Assembly (NCBI GenBank): GCA_946184715.1
Contig: CAMHGU010000048.1
Span: forward strand, 1 to 11,893
Source: an uncultured bacterium
Lineage (GTDB): Bacteria > Bacteroidota > Bacteroidia > Bacteroidales > Muribaculaceae
Direction: 5' to 3'
Length of the DNA: 11,893 nt
Shown: positions 1 through 6,820 of the stretch, in pieces
Layout of the letters: each line of letters begins with the position of its first letter
How positions within the stretch are numbered: the first letter of the stretch is position 1
Notes under the pieces: model-generated
What the model saw: the letters and a program-made list of their open reading frames with translations, nothing else
Database searches by the model: none
What the model was told of the DNA's origin: nothing
Program-made: the position numbers and the translations under genes

Positions 1-748
1 ATAGCCAGCGGTGATGCTTGCGGTAGAAGTAGAGTAGGGCGGCGATATGCTTACGTGCCAGCGGGGAGAAGATGCGTCGGCGTGTGGCGCGGCGGTAGAG
101 ATGCTTGATGCTCACTGAGGGGAGGTAGCGCACCTCGAAGCCGGCTGCGGCGAGGCGCAGGCAGTAGTCGGCATCTTCGGGGCCGTAGAAGATGTGGTCG
201 TCGAGCAGCCCCACTCGCTCTATGGCCTCGCGGCTGATGAGCTGGCAGGCGCCGATTACGTAGGTGGGCGACAGCGAGCCGTCGGCGTTCGTCGGCGGCT
301 CGTAGGGCTTATGGCGACAGCCGAGCACGTTGCGCACCTTAATCATCAGGCCCGGGTAGGGCTTGTAGCTGTCCTGCACGTTGCCGTCGGCATCGATGAG
401 GCGGCACCCCGTGAGCCCCACTTGCGGGTTGCTCTCGGCGTAGGCCACGAGCTGCTCTATGGCTTGCGGCGTGGCCTCGGTGTCGTTGTCGAGCAGCAGC
501 ACGAAGCGGCCGCCGGCGAGGCTGATGCCCTGGTTGCGGGCGTAGGCCACGCCGCGATTGGCGTCGTTCTCAATCAGGGTGATGCCCGGGAACCGCTCGC
601 GCAGCGTGGCTACGGTGCCGTCGGTGGAGCCGTTATCCACCACTATCGTCTGCACCTCGGGCCGCGACATCAGCTCCTCGAGGCCGGCGAGGCAGTGGAG
701 GGTGGTGGCAAGCTGATTCCACGTGATGACGACTATCGAGAGGCGCAT
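1..748 (-). CDS. GT2 family glycosyltransferase (3' end outside window)
   Basis: Transfers a sugar from a nucleotide-sugar donor, probably at the cytoplasmic membrane during glycan assembly. The 249 visible codons are open to the window edge and begin MRLSIVVITWN. The GT-A donor-binding motif VVDNGSTDGT is at residues 36-45, NRGVAYARNQG at 64-74, the metal-binding DND at 87-89, and PEDADYCLRL at 190-199. That last motif with its preceding YG is typical of the rhamnosyltransferase-like (RfbF/WcaA-type) GT2 group; the actual sugar cannot be read from sequence. The start is chosen because the radical SAM stop codon lies one base upstream (TAA-G-ATG), so the two genes are almost certainly translationally coupled. 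Base composition is GC-rich like the radical SAM gene and unlike the block further right. The C-terminus is missing, so membrane segments there cannot be judged. Confidence 0.9.
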   Translation of the reverse strand, partial: MRLSIVVITWNQLATTLHCLAGLEELMSRPEVQTIVVDNGSTDGTVATLRERFPGITLIENDANRGVAYARNQGISLAGGRFVLLLDNDTEATPQAIEQLVAYAESNPQVGLTGCRLIDADGNVQDSYKPYPGLMIKVRNVLGCRHKPYEPPTNADGSLSPTYVIGACQLISREAIERVGLLDDHIFYGPEDADYCLRLAAAGFEVRYLPSVSIKHLYRRATRRRIFSPLARKHIAALLYFYRKHHRWL

Positions 749-749
749 C

Positions 750-2192
750 TTATCCGAAGAGTTTCACCTTCAAGGCGCGAAGGGCATGGGTAAATTCGCT
801 CCACGACGTGAACTTTTTCAGGTGCGTGGAGATGATATGCCAGGAGAGGAAGTAGCTTATGTTGTTCCAGAAAAGGAGGCGCTCCATCTCGCGGCTTGTG
901 AGGTGGGGGAGGTTGAGTATCGACTCGCGCTGCACGTCGGTGGGCACATAGCGGTCAATCCAGTGATTGGCGATGGCCTGCTCGTAGAATTCGGTGGCGG
1001 GGAAGGGCGACACGATATTGAACATCACCTGATCGACCTTGAGCTTCTTGGCCTCGCGCAGAGTGTGCTTCACGGTGTCGCGGGTCTCGAGGGGCGAGCT
1101 GCCGATGAGCACATTGAGCTTCACGGGCACGTTGTAGCGCTTGAGCAGCTCTACGGCGCGGTAGATGTCGGCCACGGTGATGCCTTTCTTGACGTATTGG
1201 AGAATGCGGTCGTCGAACGACTCCACGCCGAGGTCGACGTAAAGGCAGCCCGACTCGCCGAGCATCTTGGCCACCGATTCGGTGATGGCATCGACGCGCG
1301 CTTGGCAGCCCCACACTATGCCGTGGCGCTTGAGCGAGGCGCAGATGGCGCGGGTGCGCTCCTCGTCCCACTTGAAGAGGAAATTATCGTCCATAAAGCC
1401 GATGGCGCGGTAGCCCTGCTCGGCCAGCATCGTAATCTCCTTATCGACGTTCTCCACGGAGCGGGTGGAGATAAACGGCTTCCCCTTGCCGCCATTGGCA
1501 GCGCGGTACTCTATCTCGCGGGCGAAGGTGAGCGAGCTGGGCACGCAGTAGATGCACTGGTAAGGGCAATTGCGCGAGGTCACCATCGTGGTGTAGGGGC
1601 CCGTCTTGAGCTTCGGGTTGTGGAATTGACGGTCGCCGAGCAGATGCCGGGCCGGAATGGGCAGGTCGTCGAGCGAGCGCATCATAGGGCGGAACCCGTT
1701 GTTGCGCACCCGGCCGTCGGCCAGCACCGAGGTGCCGGCTACCGAGCGCCAGTCGCCGCCGCTCTCCAGCCGCTCGAGCAGCTCCTTCACCGTCAGCTCC
1801 GGCTCGCCGCGCACCACCACGTCGCTCTCCGTGAGCAGCATACGCTCGGCGAAATACGTAGGGCCGGGGCCTATCACCACCACCTTCGCCTCGGGGCGCA
1901 GCTCGTGGATGTGGCCCATCGCCTTGACGTCGGTCTCTATCGACAGGTTTACCGTCCAGATGAAGTAGATGTCGGCAGTGTCGCCGCCCAGCCATTTCAC
2001 GAAATCGGCTTCCGTGCGGCTGTCGTACACGAAGTCGTGATATTCCACCTCGTGCCCCATCTGCTCCACCACGGCTGCCACGGTAAGCTCGTAGATATTG
2101 GGCGCGAAGTACACCACGCGGGTGCAGCCCGCGGTGCGCTCTGCCGGCCGGTTGCCATCGGTCACGGGAGGTATTATAAATGTAGCTTTCAT
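750..2192 (-). CDS. B12-binding-type radical SAM protein
   Basis: A 480-residue protein with the layout of cobalamin-binding radical SAM enzymes (BchE/P-methylase-like class). The N-terminal Rossmann-like part (about 20-140) contains VVVIGPGPTYFAERML and DVVVRGEPELTVKELL, segments typical of that domain, but I see no clear DxHxxG cobalamin motif. The radical SAM barrel follows with CPYQCIYC: C209, C213 and C216 should bind the 4Fe-4S cluster. GFMDDNF (265-271) and the YVDLGVES stretch (318-325) fit the later barrel strands. Such enzymes methylate unactivated carbons or do other radical chemistry; the substrate here is unknown, but the coupled glycosyltransferase suggests a sugar or lipid-linked glycan. 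The start MKATFIIPP at 2192 is preferred over an in-frame ATG at 2279, because that extension would translate through the 64-bp repeat, which is used in another frame at its second copy. Confidence 0.88.
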   Translation of the reverse strand: MKATFIIPPVTDGNRPAERTAGCTRVVYFAPNIYELTVAAVVEQMGHEVEYHDFVYDSRTEADFVKWLGGDTADIYFIWTVNLSIETDVKAMGHIHELRPEAKVVVIGPGPTYFAERMLLTESDVVVRGEPELTVKELLERLESGGDWRSVAGTSVLADGRVRNNGFRPMMRSLDDLPIPARHLLGDRQFHNPKLKTGPYTTMVTSRNCPYQCIYCVPSSLTFAREIEYRAANGGKGKPFISTRSVENVDKEITMLAEQGYRAIGFMDDNFLFKWDEERTRAICASLKRHGIVWGCQARVDAITESVAKMLGESGCLYVDLGVESFDDRILQYVKKGITVADIYRAVELLKRYNVPVKLNVLIGSSPLETRDTVKHTLREAKKLKVDQVMFNIVSPFPATEFYEQAIANHWIDRYVPTDVQRESILNLPHLTSREMERLLFWNNISYFLSWHIISTHLKKFTSWSEFTHALRALKVKLFG

Positions 2193-2194
2193 CA

Positions 2195-2258
2195 ATCTCT
2201 TGCTTGCGTTATTAATATAAAACGAGGCACCCCGCCCCTTTATTGCGCACCCGCGACA
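2195..2258 (-). repeat. 64-bp perfect direct repeat, copy 1 (leader of the radical SAM gene)
   Basis: Identical over 64 of 64 bases, and in the same orientation, to 8043-8106. On the coding strand it runs from TGTCGCGGGTGCGCAATAAA to GCAAGCAAGAGAT and ends two bases before the ATG at 2192. Outside the repeat the two contexts are unrelated. It marks the border between AT-richer DNA on the right and GC-rich DNA on the left. It contains a GGGGCGGGG run and an AT-rich TTTTATATTAATAA segment that could be a weak -7 region, but no full TAnnTTTG box. It is best read as an untranslated leader, possibly with promoter, and as a likely recombination junction. Confidence 0.97.
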
Positions 2259-2341
2259 TAACACAAGCGACTCTATCAATTAAAGATGCAGAGCCGCCTC
2301 TGTTTATTTTTGCTGTGGCGTTGAATGGCGCGTTGAACTAA

Positions 2342-2740
2342 TTACAGGAGCAGTATATCTTCATCTTTTGGTGGCTCGTAAGCTCCATCCTTTGCCTCAA
2401 AAACTATGGTGCCCGATTCAAGACATTCTGTTTTATGCCATTCACCCCGCCCGACTATATAGAAAGGACAATCACTACCGGCTGAAACCGTCAGCTCACG
2501 GATTATTCTGCCCTCGTCGTCAAAGAAAAGTTGACGTACGCTACCACGTAATATAGCCACAGTTTCTGTTGATTCTTGATGTCGGTGTATGGGAACAATC
2601 GTACCCGGTTCCAAAGCATTCAGCATCCGCTGTGACTTATCGTTAACGGAATTGCGCAGGTCATAATTTTGGCGCAGGCGAGGATTAGACCGAGCCTGAT
2701 TTGTGAGATTGTCGAGCAATTCACTATCAATAAGATTCAT
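2342..2740 (-). CDS. wbuC: WbuC-family cupin
   Basis: A 132-residue single-domain cupin. The N-terminal stretch LRNSVNDKSQRMLNALEPGT (residues 28-47) followed by PIHRHQESTETVAILRG is the WbuC signature. H52, H54, E59 and H102 (GEWHKTE) are the likely metal ligands of the cupin fold. WbuC-like proteins occur in O-antigen and other polysaccharide clusters; their exact reaction is not established, and a sugar isomerase or other modification role is only guessed from the fold. The gene lies 9 bases after the PIG-L deacetylase stop and is last in its run before the 149-base leader region of the radical SAM gene. It is somewhat shorter than I expect for the family, with no sign of a frameshift. The family assignment is firm; the function is not. 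Confidence 0.88.
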   Translation of the reverse strand: MNLIDSELLDNLTNQARSNPRLRQNYDLRNSVNDKSQRMLNALEPGTIVPIHRHQESTETVAILRGSVRQLFFDDEGRIIRELTVSAGSDCPFYIVGRGEWHKTECLESGTIVFEAKDGAYEPPKDEDILLL

Positions 2741-2749
2741 AGTTACTGC

Positions 2750-3427
2750 CTATATTCTTCGAAAAACGCATTCAAAAGCTTCCGAGTAGCATTGGTTGGC
2801 TTGCCCCCCACGATAAGCGGCTAAACCTTTCATAGCTTCAACACTACGCGGATGAGGGAACGGTCGCATCACACCGCGGTACATTGCAAGCGCACTTAGC
2901 TTATTCTCAATCCCTTTCTCGCCTATTTCAATCCATACATTCGGCTTGAAAAGGTTCAAGCCTGAGTTGACGGCCCAATCCGTGCTCGATGGAATTTCCA
3001 TAAACCAGAATTCCTGAATAGCCTTTATATCGGTCCTTCGCTGGAAGAGACGGATAGCCTCTTGGCACGCAAGAGAGGTTTGTAAGTGGTCATTGTTTGT
3101 GTCGGAAGGGTGATGCGTTATTATAACATCGGGCTCACTCTCAGCGATAGCGCTTTCAATAAACTGTACCAAGCGGATATGCGGCACAGTGTTCATCTCG
3201 ATATTAGGAAATGTGGCCACATATTTATTGGCTATGCCTAAAAAATCAGATGAGCTATCAATGTCTTCTGAAAGCTCTTCATCGCGCGGCCGCGATGCAC
3301 GTGCCTTGGCTTCGGTGCTTAGAATGCAGATATCTACTTTATCTCCATTGTCGCTCCATTTCTTAATTGATGCCCCGCATCCCAAAACTTCGTCATCGGG
3401 GTGGGCTACTACGATTAAGTAATTCAT
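2750..3427 (-). CDS. PIG-L/LmbE-family N-acetyl sugar deacetylase
   Basis: A 225-residue zinc-dependent deacetylase of the PIG-L/LmbE family. The hallmark AHPDDE is at residues 8-13, where H9 and D12 should bind zinc and D11 act as general base. The second motif HHPSDTNNDH ends with H114, the expected third zinc ligand. Family members remove the acetyl group from N-acetylglucosamine units, as in GPI, mycothiol (MshB) and bacillithiol (BshB) synthesis. The start codon overlaps the stop of the GT4 gene by four bases (ATGA), so the two are translationally coupled. By analogy with MshA-MshB and BshA-BshB, this protein could deacetylate the N-acetylhexosamine that the GT4 enzyme adds, exposing a free amine; that step is inference. 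No signal peptide is visible, so it should act in the cytoplasm. Confidence 0.9.
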   Translation of the reverse strand: MNYLIVVAHPDDEVLGCGASIKKWSDNGDKVDICILSTEAKARASRPRDEELSEDIDSSSDFLGIANKYVATFPNIEMNTVPHIRLVQFIESAIAESEPDVIITHHPSDTNNDHLQTSLACQEAIRLFQRRTDIKAIQEFWFMEIPSSTDWAVNSGLNLFKPNVWIEIGEKGIENKLSALAMYRGVMRPFPHPRSVEAMKGLAAYRGGQANQCYSEAFECVFRRI

Positions 3428-4587
3428 GACTTCGTTATGTTATTATATAATTTAATTCGATTCTCAACATATTTCTGTAGGAAAGCCTCAGAGTCATAGT
3501 CGCGCTTTGCTATTTCAAAAGCCGAATTCGATAATCGTTCATATTCAGAAGGCTCTATTGTGATTGCTTTTTTCATAGCCTCGGCCAAGCTTGCTGATGA
3601 ACGCACGTCGCATATGAATCCGTTTACGCCATCTTCAATCAAATCGGTAGGCCCTTTAATATTACTGATTATGGCCGGAGTGCCTACTCCGGCAGCTTCA
3701 AGCACTACCATCCCGAAGCCTTCAGCATAGCTTGCCAAAACAAGGAAATCAAAGCTGGCATAATAACGCTGGGGGTCAGGTTTTCGGCCTAAGAAATATA
3801 TATTAGGATGATTTTTTGCTCGTTGAAGAATATCTTGTTTCAGAGTGTGGATTCGTTCAAATCCACCCACAAGCACTAACGCAACATCGTCACGCTCTAA
3901 GCTCATAAATGCTTCCAAAGTTTCGTTTATCCCCTTATCAAGGTAAACGGCACCGACAAAGCCAAGGACAGTGGAGTATTTGTTAAGGTCGAGCTCATCT
4001 CTGATTTCTTTGCGCCATTGTTCGCGCTTTGATATGTCGAATTTTTTTAGGTCGAGACCACAAGCGCTCCCGTTATAGATCAGCTCGCTCTTCGCTTCGT
4101 CAAAAAGACCCTGCTCGCGGCCAAACCGGAGATTACCCTTACTATCGGGTTGAACTCGGGTTGATAAACGGCAAGTGAGTTTTGTAGCAGTAAAGTATAA
4201 GGCTCTTTTCCAACCTTTGAATTGTACATAGTCCAATCCCCATAATAGATTAATCCTGATAGGAACTCTTGCCAACCATCCTGCGATTGACGAGCATAGC
4301 GCTGCATTCATTGTGGCATATTGTATTATGTCAAACTTTTCGCGGCGAAACACTTTGTAGAGGTTATATATGGTGCTAATAAGTTGGAATGGTGTCATAT
4401 ATCCCCATTTAATCTTTACGGGGATATGTGTCACTTGTCCTAAGCACTCGGGTGTCAGTCGCGAGTCGACGTCCGGACTGCTTATGGCATAACATTCGAA
4501 GCCCTTTGCCGCCGCTCTATTGAGCGGCTTTACCATAAAGGCAGCAATTGTGCGAGCCTGGGTTGTCAATCCACAGATTTTCGGCAT
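3424..4587 (-). CDS. GT4 family glycosyltransferase
   Basis: A 387-residue GT-B fold, retaining glycosyltransferase. The C-terminal donor-binding domain carries VGAVYLDKGI (211-220), the YNGSACGLDLKKF stretch (171-183) found in capsule-type GT4 enzymes, and the EX7E motif EGFGMVVLE with E289 and E297. The N-terminal acceptor half lacks a signal peptide, consistent with action on the cytoplasmic face of the membrane on a lipid-linked acceptor. It starts 9 bases after the upstream GT2 stop and overlaps the PIG-L start by four bases. The family is certain. Donor and acceptor are unknown, although the coupling to a deacetylase makes an N-acetylhexosamine donor a reasonable guess. Codon use is AT-richer than in the flanking genes. 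Confidence 0.92.
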   Translation of the reverse strand: MPKICGLTTQARTIAAFMVKPLNRAAAKGFECYAISSPDVDSRLTPECLGQVTHIPVKIKWGYMTPFQLISTIYNLYKVFRREKFDIIQYATMNAALCSSIAGWLARVPIRINLLWGLDYVQFKGWKRALYFTATKLTCRLSTRVQPDSKGNLRFGREQGLFDEAKSELIYNGSACGLDLKKFDISKREQWRKEIRDELDLNKYSTVLGFVGAVYLDKGINETLEAFMSLERDDVALVLVGGFERIHTLKQDILQRAKNHPNIYFLGRKPDPQRYYASFDFLVLASYAEGFGMVVLEAAGVGTPAIISNIKGPTDLIEDGVNGFICDVRSSASLAEAMKKAITIEPSEYERLSNSAFEIAKRDYDSEAFLQKYVENRIKLYNNITKS

Positions 4588-4596
4588 ACAAGATTA

Positions 4597-5628
4597 TTAT
4601 TTACGCAATACTTTGAATAATGAACTATTGTCGTTCCGCATATCAACATATGCTTTCATAGCTCTATACCATCGATGTTTGAGCGCTTTCACCATTAACT
4701 TGCGACGAAAACCAGAGAAATGCGTGTCCCGGATAATGTCGGTGTACTCGGCAAGATTCTTATCAATATCAGCGCAAATGATGCTGTACGTATCATTTTT
4801 GTTAAACTGGGAAACGGCTGTGTTGAAAAGTGTGTGACAAATTGCGCGATTAAATTGTTCGCGCAAGTCATAGGCGTCAAGGTCGAGATGCGCCGTAAAA
4901 TGTGCAGCCAAATTACGAGGGTAGCTCCAGGGTAAAGGCTTTGGCGCTTTTGTCATCGAAGAGTAGTTCAATCTATAGTAGTATAGGCAATCTTTTGTTA
5001 CATATAAGCTATCTGCCCTCATTATTGCTACCGATTGGCACGCATGGTCTTCAGCCATAGAAATTGCATCATCTACAGTCATTATACTTTCTAAAGCCAG
5101 CCATCGCTTTGTACACTTTTGCACAGTGCTATGATTGAAGTAATGACCATCGGCTCGTTCGAGCAATGACGGTATGATTTCCGTTTCTATCTGGTCACGA
5201 TTGAACAAGCCCTCTCGCTCGAGCATAGGATTCAGCACCTGATGGTCGGGGAAAACGCGAGTTTCGCCCGAGCAAATAATGTCGGGAGAGTATTCGGTGA
5301 TTACTTTGGCGTAATTCTCGATATACCGATTCCCGATATAATCATCGCCGTCAAGATGGCATATATAATCACCGGAGCTTGCCTGAGCTCCTGCTTTGCG
5401 GGCACTAATTAGACCTCCATTGGGCTTATGAACTACGATAATGCGAGAATCCTTGCCGGCGTAATTATCACAGATGGCGGGGCAATTGTCGATAGAACCA
5501 TCATCAACAAGAATGATTTCAATATTGCGGTATGATTGATTTAATACGCTATCAATGCATTGAGAGAGATATCTCTCAACGCCATAAATCGCAATTATGA
5601 CACTAATTTTTATCGATTTATCGTTCAT
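4597..5628 (-). CDS. GT2 family glycosyltransferase
   Basis: A 343-residue inverting glycosyltransferase with an N-terminal GT-A domain: VIIAIYGVERYL (10-21), VDDGS (41-45), NGGLISARKAG (70-80) and the metal-binding DGDD (93-96). This is the pattern of capsule and exopolysaccharide GT2 enzymes of the EpsJ/WfgS kind. The C-terminal 150 residues are less conserved and show no clear membrane segments. The gene follows the ATP-grasp gene after a 121-base AT-rich gap that contains a good predicted promoter, and is followed by the GT4 gene after 9 bases. It is therefore likely the first gene of a sub-operon GT2-GT4-PIG-L-WbuC. The sugar specificity cannot be read from sequence. Confidence 0.92.
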   Translation of the reverse strand: MNDKSIKISVIIAIYGVERYLSQCIDSVLNQSYRNIEIILVDDGSIDNCPAICDNYAGKDSRIIVVHKPNGGLISARKAGAQASSGDYICHLDGDDYIGNRYIENYAKVITEYSPDIICSGETRVFPDHQVLNPMLEREGLFNRDQIETEIIPSLLERADGHYFNHSTVQKCTKRWLALESIMTVDDAISMAEDHACQSVAIMRADSLYVTKDCLYYYRLNYSSMTKAPKPLPWSYPRNLAAHFTAHLDLDAYDLREQFNRAICHTLFNTAVSQFNKNDTYSIICADIDKNLAEYTDIIRDTHFSGFRRKLMVKALKHRWYRAMKAYVDMRNDNSSLFKVLRK

Positions 5629-5670
5629 CAGCCTATGGGTCTATAAAAGCTGCACAACTACAATGTGATG

Positions 5671-5698
5671 CAAAAATATGAAATTTTTATTAAACTAC
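5671..5698 (-). promoter_or_regulatory. Predicted promoter of the GT2 gene
   Basis: On the minus strand 5678-5671 reads TATTTTTG, a full match to the Bacteroidetes -7 consensus TAnnTTTG. The -33 box (TTTG) at the usual 19-21 base spacing is poor, since the region reads GTGG/TGTG. The predicted transcript would start near 5664 and leave a leader of about 35 bases before the ATG at 5628. It lies in the only long gap between the decarboxylase start and the WbuC stop, which supports a real internal promoter. Confidence 0.5.
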
Positions 5699-5749
5699 CA
5701 CATAAGAGATTGGATTCAAGTGATTGAAAATTGAAAATTGTGCTGAAAA

Positions 5750-6817
5750 CTATAGCGTTATTGTCCCTGAGCTATTGTAAAGTATGTCGTGATATTTCCG
5801 TACGAGCTTGGTGCCATATTTTACCTCAACACGTGGCAGTTCTTCTCCGAGAAGTTGTTTGACCCGTAGGTAGGGTAAATTCAATCCGGCTCCTACGTAT
5901 AAGACTATAGTGGCTGTAACACGTGGGTTTAAATCAGTAAGCCAAGGAACATCGTTTTCATCGAGCATAAAGTCAAAACCGATATTGCCATCCAAGCTAA
6001 GCGCTTTTACTATCTGCGTGCAGATATCGTAGGCTAATTGTTTTTTCTCGACTACGCTACTTTGAGCGATACTCATACTGCTCGAAGTGTTTCGCCTTCC
6101 GGCAATGTATAAGGTAGTGCCGTGGTCGGCCAATAAATCTACCGTATATTCTACCCCAGGAAGATATTCCATAGCAAACACTTCCGGAAATGGGTTGCAG
6201 TCATCAAGAATTTCACACATCTCATCAAGCGATACATGTAGCGATGAGGGTTTGTCAGATATAAACGATCTGCCTTTTGATAAGTGGGGTTGTATGATTC
6301 TGACACCTCGGCTTCCACTATTCTCAGCCATTTTGACCACGACAGGTTTATTCGGATAGCCGAGATCAGTAATGCAATTACGCAAGGAGTAGGTAGTATC
6401 GATTGCAACGTATTTAGGGGTTGCAATCCCATTTACTGACATAAAATCATATAGGCGAAGCTTGTTGTTGGCTATGGAGAGAGTGTTGTTATCGGAGATG
6501 GCAACTTTAACATCAATGGCGCGAAAGTCGTCCAGCCTCTCTAATACTATAGGTAGCTCCATTGATATATGGGGAAAGAAGATATCAATCTTTTCACGAG
6601 TGCAGATGCGAAGCAAAGTGTCAATGTAATTGGCATCGGTGTAGCGTGGCACTTGGTAGTACTTATCTACAATGTTTGCCATCTGGGCGAAATCATCGCT
6701 TATGTCAACGCCCACGATAGTTATCTCGCGTTGGTGATTGTTTTTGAGGCACGAGAAAAAGCCGGGCATAAATATTGCCCCGCAGGCTGTACTAAGTATT
6801 CGCAAGGGTTTCAGCAT
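5750..6817 (-). CDS. ATP-grasp ligase, carbamoyl-phosphate synthase-like
   Basis: A 355-residue ATP-grasp protein. The N-terminal Rossmann-like lobe starts LRILSTACGAIFMPGF; the central lobe has VVVKMAENSGSRGVRII (159-175) with K162 as a likely ATP contact; the catalytic lobe has MEYLPGVEYTVDLL (216-229), IGFDFMLDE (279-287) and DLNPRVTAT (295-303), which supply the metal- and ATP-binding acidic residues. Family members form amide or peptide bonds through acyl phosphates. It starts three bases after the stop of the PLP decarboxylase gene, so the two should be co-translated. The likely role is to join a carboxylate to the amine made by its neighbour, for example amidation of a uronic acid or of an amino acid, but both partners are inferred. 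No carrier protein gene is visible in the window. Confidence 0.87.
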   Translation of the reverse strand: MLKPLRILSTACGAIFMPGFFSCLKNNHQREITIVGVDISDDFAQMANIVDKYYQVPRYTDANYIDTLLRICTREKIDIFFPHISMELPIVLERLDDFRAIDVKVAISDNNTLSIANNKLRLYDFMSVNGIATPKYVAIDTTYSLRNCITDLGYPNKPVVVKMAENSGSRGVRIIQPHLSKGRSFISDKPSSLHVSLDEMCEILDDCNPFPEVFAMEYLPGVEYTVDLLADHGTTLYIAGRRNTSSSMSIAQSSVVEKKQLAYDICTQIVKALSLDGNIGFDFMLDENDVPWLTDLNPRVTATIVLYVGAGLNLPYLRVKQLLGEELPRVEVKYGTKLVRKYHDILYNSSGTITL

Positions 6818-6820
6818 AGG

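Noticed and set aside
723..2261. 512-codon open frame on the plus strand
   Set aside because: It is antisense to the radical SAM gene, which has clear family motifs. GC-rich codons leave few stops in the opposite frame, and the translation shows no recognisable domain.
2193..2279. N-terminal extension of the radical SAM protein to an ATG at 2279
   Set aside because: The extra 29 residues translate the 64-bp repeat, which lies in another frame at its second copy, and homologous proteins of this type begin near MKATFIIPP.
2289..2302. Hairpin CAGAG-CCGC-CTCTG after the WbuC gene as a terminator
   Set aside because: The stem has only five pairs and the minus strand that carries the genes is followed by CATCTTTAATT, not a T-tract. 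The T-rich side is on the plus strand, where no gene ends.
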